DNA from: Flammula alnicola
Lineage: Eukaryota; Basidiomycota; Agaricomycetes; Agaricales; Strophariaceae
Direction: 5' to 3'
Length of the DNA stretch: 22,936 nucleotides
Assembly (NCBI GenBank): GCA_015499995.1
Contig: JADNRV010000599.1
Span: forward strand, 1 to 22,936
Part shown: positions 19,501 to 22,936 of the stretch, one piece after another
Layout: each line of letters begins with the position of its first letter
Numbering within the stretch: position 1 is the first letter of the stretch
Notes under the pieces: generated by a model
What the model was told of the DNA's origin: nothing
What the model saw: the letters and a program-made list of their open reading frames with translations, nothing else
The model's database searches: none
Translations under genes and position numbers: made by a program

Positions 19501-22500
19501 CTTGCTGAATTGATGGAGGAACAATGGTCGCCTCGAGATAATATCCAAATTGGCTCGTAATCTGAGCAGTGCCGGTGACGCTGATGTCAAGACTAGACGA
19601 AAAGTGAGGGCATTGTTGCTCTGCGTGGAAAATAGTGTATGTGTCCGACCACTGGACTCAGGCGTCAAGGCGGCTTATAACACAGAATGATAGTTCCCAC
19701 ATACGTGATAATTTCGACTGACCGTGTCACCAGAACGGACAGTCGTGAGTTTCTGCAGCCATGAGTCGAAGGGACCAAACCAGCGCTTCTCGTATTCCAA
19801 AGGCTGATGGAAATCACGCCTCCGCTTAGTGTTGGTGGTTCCTGGGTCTGGCGGACTGTCAATAATCGCATCCCTGTACCAAACACTGATCAGACTATGT
19901 CTGAGAGTATTGCGAGGAAAACGCGCACCAATAACCTGGGATATCCGTCTGAAAGCGCAGATTAACAGAGCCAAGAGAAACGACAATACTCTACTCACCA
20001 CGTCCGCTCGCATCCTGCAATCCTCGTCAGAGAAGCCAAAACGCAGTAGCCGGCAAGCACTCACAAAACAGGACCGTTCTCTTCGGGAACAGCAAGGAAG
20101 TTGTAGTCAAAAGATAATGAATATACCTTTTCCGTCGATCGTTTCCTCGTCTGATGCTCTTGTGGCAGAGCGTTCTGATCAGGATGCTCAGTCAACGAAA
20201 CAACACGAGCATAAGGTCCCAGGCCACAGGACTTGGGCATTCGGATTATAGTATGTTCGGTTTGGCCGATGAAAATGTGTCCACAGCCTGAGTCCTCGTC
20301 ATCCATCCCTTTCGAACAATAAGCGAGGACCTAAAAAAGCAGGACTAAGGAAATTGGCAAGGTTGGTCTAAGAATTCGACTGACCGTCTGTGGCTGGTCG
20401 CTGGTCGGTGAACAGTTCGTAACCACCCAATCAGATGCTATATCCATTGAGCTGACAGAGCCAGGATTTGGGGATGAAATAAAGACCTCTACACAGCTCA
20501 TCAGAGACATAATAAAGGTTCCAGAGAATTCAAGAACCTCCAAATGCAGAGTCATTCTCCTCTCCGTCATCGCCGATGCCGCTTGAGCCAGTGCCCGTTG
20601 AAGACGTGTCCGATGTCCCAGTGTTGTCATCGAAGTCGACAGTGAAAGTGGCCGGTTGATCGACGTTGAATCCGTCCCCGGTGGCAGGGAATACGTCAGT
20701 CACAGGAATGGGCAAGAAGGAGGATCCTAGGAATCGTTATGGCCAGCATCCGTGAATACTAGTAGTCTACTTACCGGCAGGTGGGTCACAGCAATAAAAA
20801 CGTTTATTATTGCCAACGCACTGAGAACTTGCATCCCCCTGAATGTCGCTAACTAAATGACAGACTGATCAAGTCTGCCATTCCAACGGCATAAAGAATG
20901 CTCACATATCGCAATTTGACCGGCGCTACACACTGCATTCAAGCAATTGGGTGGATCTCCAACCCATCGACAGTTGGTGTAACCAGCTGATCAGCTCAAT
21001 TTTCAGTAACATGGAATATCAAATAGTACTTGAAACCTTACAGTTGCAGCAGACTGGCTTCGTGTTGGACTGACAAATTTCAGGACAAACTGCCCCCTTT
21101 TCAGACTCGCAAGAAATTCCGTTGTCGGCGCTTCCTTGTTTCACGTGAGTTTGTACGACATATGGAGAGGCACATGAATCTGCATTGCACGCTGAAGAAA
21201 TTGGACAAGAGTGAATAATTTGCCACAGTACGAAGAATTGCCAAGCTACTTACATCCGCCAAAGCATGCTCCAGGTTCTGGATCACCTGAAGAACAACAG
21301 AATGCCTTGTATCCCTGAATGCAGGTCGGATGGCCGTCGTCTCCAGTCTCATCCAGAGCTAGGACAACTTCGCCAACATTGCATTGGGCGTTACAGCTTG
21401 TTCCTCCGCCTCCACGCCAAGAGCAATTTTGAGGCTCGTTGCCCTTTGGACAGCAAAGGCGCGCAGGATTGTTCGTTGGACATGACCCCACCATGTTGGG
21501 GACTTGAGTCAGCGTAGTGAGCGAATCATATCCGGACGGACATTGTTGGCCACATCCTGATTAAGTTGCATTGAGAAAGGCAAGAAGATTTCAGACAAAG
21601 AACGTACCAGTGACTTGGCATTGGTTGCCTGACTCGACTAAGGAGGGATTATTGATATCGATATCTGGATACAAGCCACTGAGGGCACTGTAACTACTGT
21701 CGTCCTGATCAACGGACCATATCATTGTACCTTGATAATTTTATTAGTATCCATGAGAGGCATAAGTTCTAAATGATCAACCTCCGAGACAAATGCTATT
21801 CGCATAGTTCAACTTCATCTGCAATGTCTGAGCATCGTCGTACTAGCACACAGCGTGAGTATCCAATGCACCACAAATACTCAGCTAACGCGTACCGACA
21901 CCCATTGATTATCGTTCCATGTGATGTACTTGACGGCGGCAGCTTCATCAAATACTGGGATGAGGTCGCTAGTAGTATCCAAGAGCTTTTCGATTTCTGA
22001 GAACATAAGAGTCCCAGAACTCAGCGAGCACTCGCCCGGATCACCTCCACCGGAGAAAGGACACCCCGGCGTGTTGCATTGCTAAATCAGTAAAGAGCTT
22101 ATCAATCACCGAACGCATGATGATCAGATGGAAGACGACTAACCCCGTCGACAAGCGTGAAAGAGCGCCCATAGAAGCCGATTCCCATCACCATCTGCGA
22201 AGGATTGACGCCGACATTTCGGAATAGTTGCATTGTCTCCATAATTTCAGTCAAATTTGTATGGGCTAGGACGAAGGGTCCGATGAACGGATCCGTACTG
22301 TCCCAGGTGCCGTGGAGGTCATAGGTCATAATATTGACCTAAAATGACCAGTTGAGCAAGAGCTGTGATGGCGGAAGTACGACGGACATACCCAATCAGC
22401 CGACTCCAGGAGTGATGGGAGGTCAAAATGTTGGAGATACCAATAACTCGAGGGCGCCGTGAAGGTTAGACCGTATCCGCGAGGGGCAAAAGCTGCTTTG

Positions 22501-22936
22501 ACTCTGGACATGAATATTGGATAGTTTGCCCTGTCAGCAGGTACTCCGCCGCGTTCGGGGGCCACAGGGTATTCCCAGTCGATATCAATCCCATCGAAAC
22601 CATATGCCTGCAAGACCGATAGTGTATTCTCTATAAAAGTATTGGTGGCGTCGAGACTTCCAACCAGATTACTGAAAATATGTTGCGTCGGCTATCCAGT
22701 CTGTTAGAGCATAGCACCAATTAGAAGTCTCCGGACATACTGGGTCATTGAAGCTCCATCCACCCACTGACAGGAAGACCTTCAGGGCGGGGTTCTTCTG
22801 CTTCAACGCAGTAGTTCGCACCCAGAGGAGATTGTCGTTGACATTCATCTCCTGCAGAAGGAAGTCCTCGGATATGAGAGCAAATGCGAAATTGACTGAC
22901 GATAAATGAGTACAAGTGCCATATAGATTGTCAAAT
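16509..22936 (-). CDS. Very large GH18 chitinase with cysteine-rich repeats and killer-toxin-like C-terminal region (5' end outside window)
   Basis: About 1,600 residues in roughly 30 exons can be read from the right edge to the stop at 16511-16509. The GH18 domain shows LSVGGWSF (about 22752-22774), the catalytic DGIDIDWEYP with its acid Glu (22595-22566), MTYDLHG, and GIGFYGRSF, all needed for chitin hydrolysis. A cysteine-rich part follows (about 21560-20780), with units such as 'CSWRGGGGTSCNAQC..FCC' and 'CRWVGDPPNCLNAVC..YCC'. After an acidic Ser/Thr/Gly linker comes a long region ('DWVVTNCSPTSDQPQT', 'TEHTIIRMPKSCGLGP', 'RWFGPFDSWLQKLTT') resembling fungal chitinases annotated as killer-toxin alpha/beta-like. 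It ends with 'CPAYFLDMSG', 'HVYEVSM' and 'LNTLPTH'. In yeast zymocin the alpha subunit is a chitinase that docks on cell walls; for filamentous fungi, roles in competition or wall remodelling are suggested but unproven. Two junctions, near 18720-18664 and 18560-18480, are ambiguous. A signal peptide and any LysM domains would lie outside the window. Confidence 0.85.

Noticed and set aside
1..22936. CRISPR arrays, bacterial operons, rRNA or tRNA genes
   Set aside because: None seen on reading both strands; gene structure is clearly eukaryotic.

Overview
The window looks like nuclear DNA of a filamentous basidiomycete, most likely an agaricomycete. Coding regions are cut by many short GT-AG introns, mostly 48-72 nt, with gene spacing of roughly 0.3-1 kb. 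Several protein families are typical of the group: a BTB protein with a 'LWFDDGSV' motif, a secreted CBM19-type protein, and a very large chitinase with a killer-toxin-like tail. I do not claim a species. All intact genes lie on the minus strand. The only plus-strand gene trace is a decayed relic.

Layout from left to right. At 1-230 is the signal peptide and first cadherin-like segment of an Axl2-like membrane protein, cut by the window edge. At 641-4870 is a complete 16-exon importin-beta of the Kap123/importin-4 type, which I could splice to 1,084 residues. From 5284 to 10208, two diverged direct copies of a ~650-bp repeat flank a broken M20 carboxypeptidase S gene (6344-8795), which has an in-frame stop and an apparent frameshift. 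At 10708-11917 is a secreted CBM19-like protein of 340 residues with a TATA box upstream. At 12849-13255 is a plus-strand relic of a CadD-type cadmium-resistance transporter, readable only by switching through three frames. At 13925-15383 is a three-exon BTB/POZ protein. At 15824-16084 is a doubtful 86-codon ORF.

From 16509 to the right edge runs a GH18 chitinase that starts outside the window. About 1,600 residues in roughly 30 exons are visible: catalytic domain, cysteine-rich repeats, then the long C-terminal region seen in fungal chitinases annotated as killer-toxin alpha/beta-like. It has a likely GC-AG intron and a 9-nt micro-exon.

Functionally, three genes concern the cell surface or wall (Axl2-like, CBM19-like, chitinase), one is nuclear import housekeeping, and two are decayed (vacuolar-type carboxypeptidase, cadmium transporter). 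I see no operon-like or cluster logic. The accessory-looking part is 5-13.5 kb, where both dead genes and the repeat pair sit. I did not find a clearly new biological system. The strongest unusual items are the two gene relics, the repeat pair around one of them, and the splicing oddities of the chitinase.
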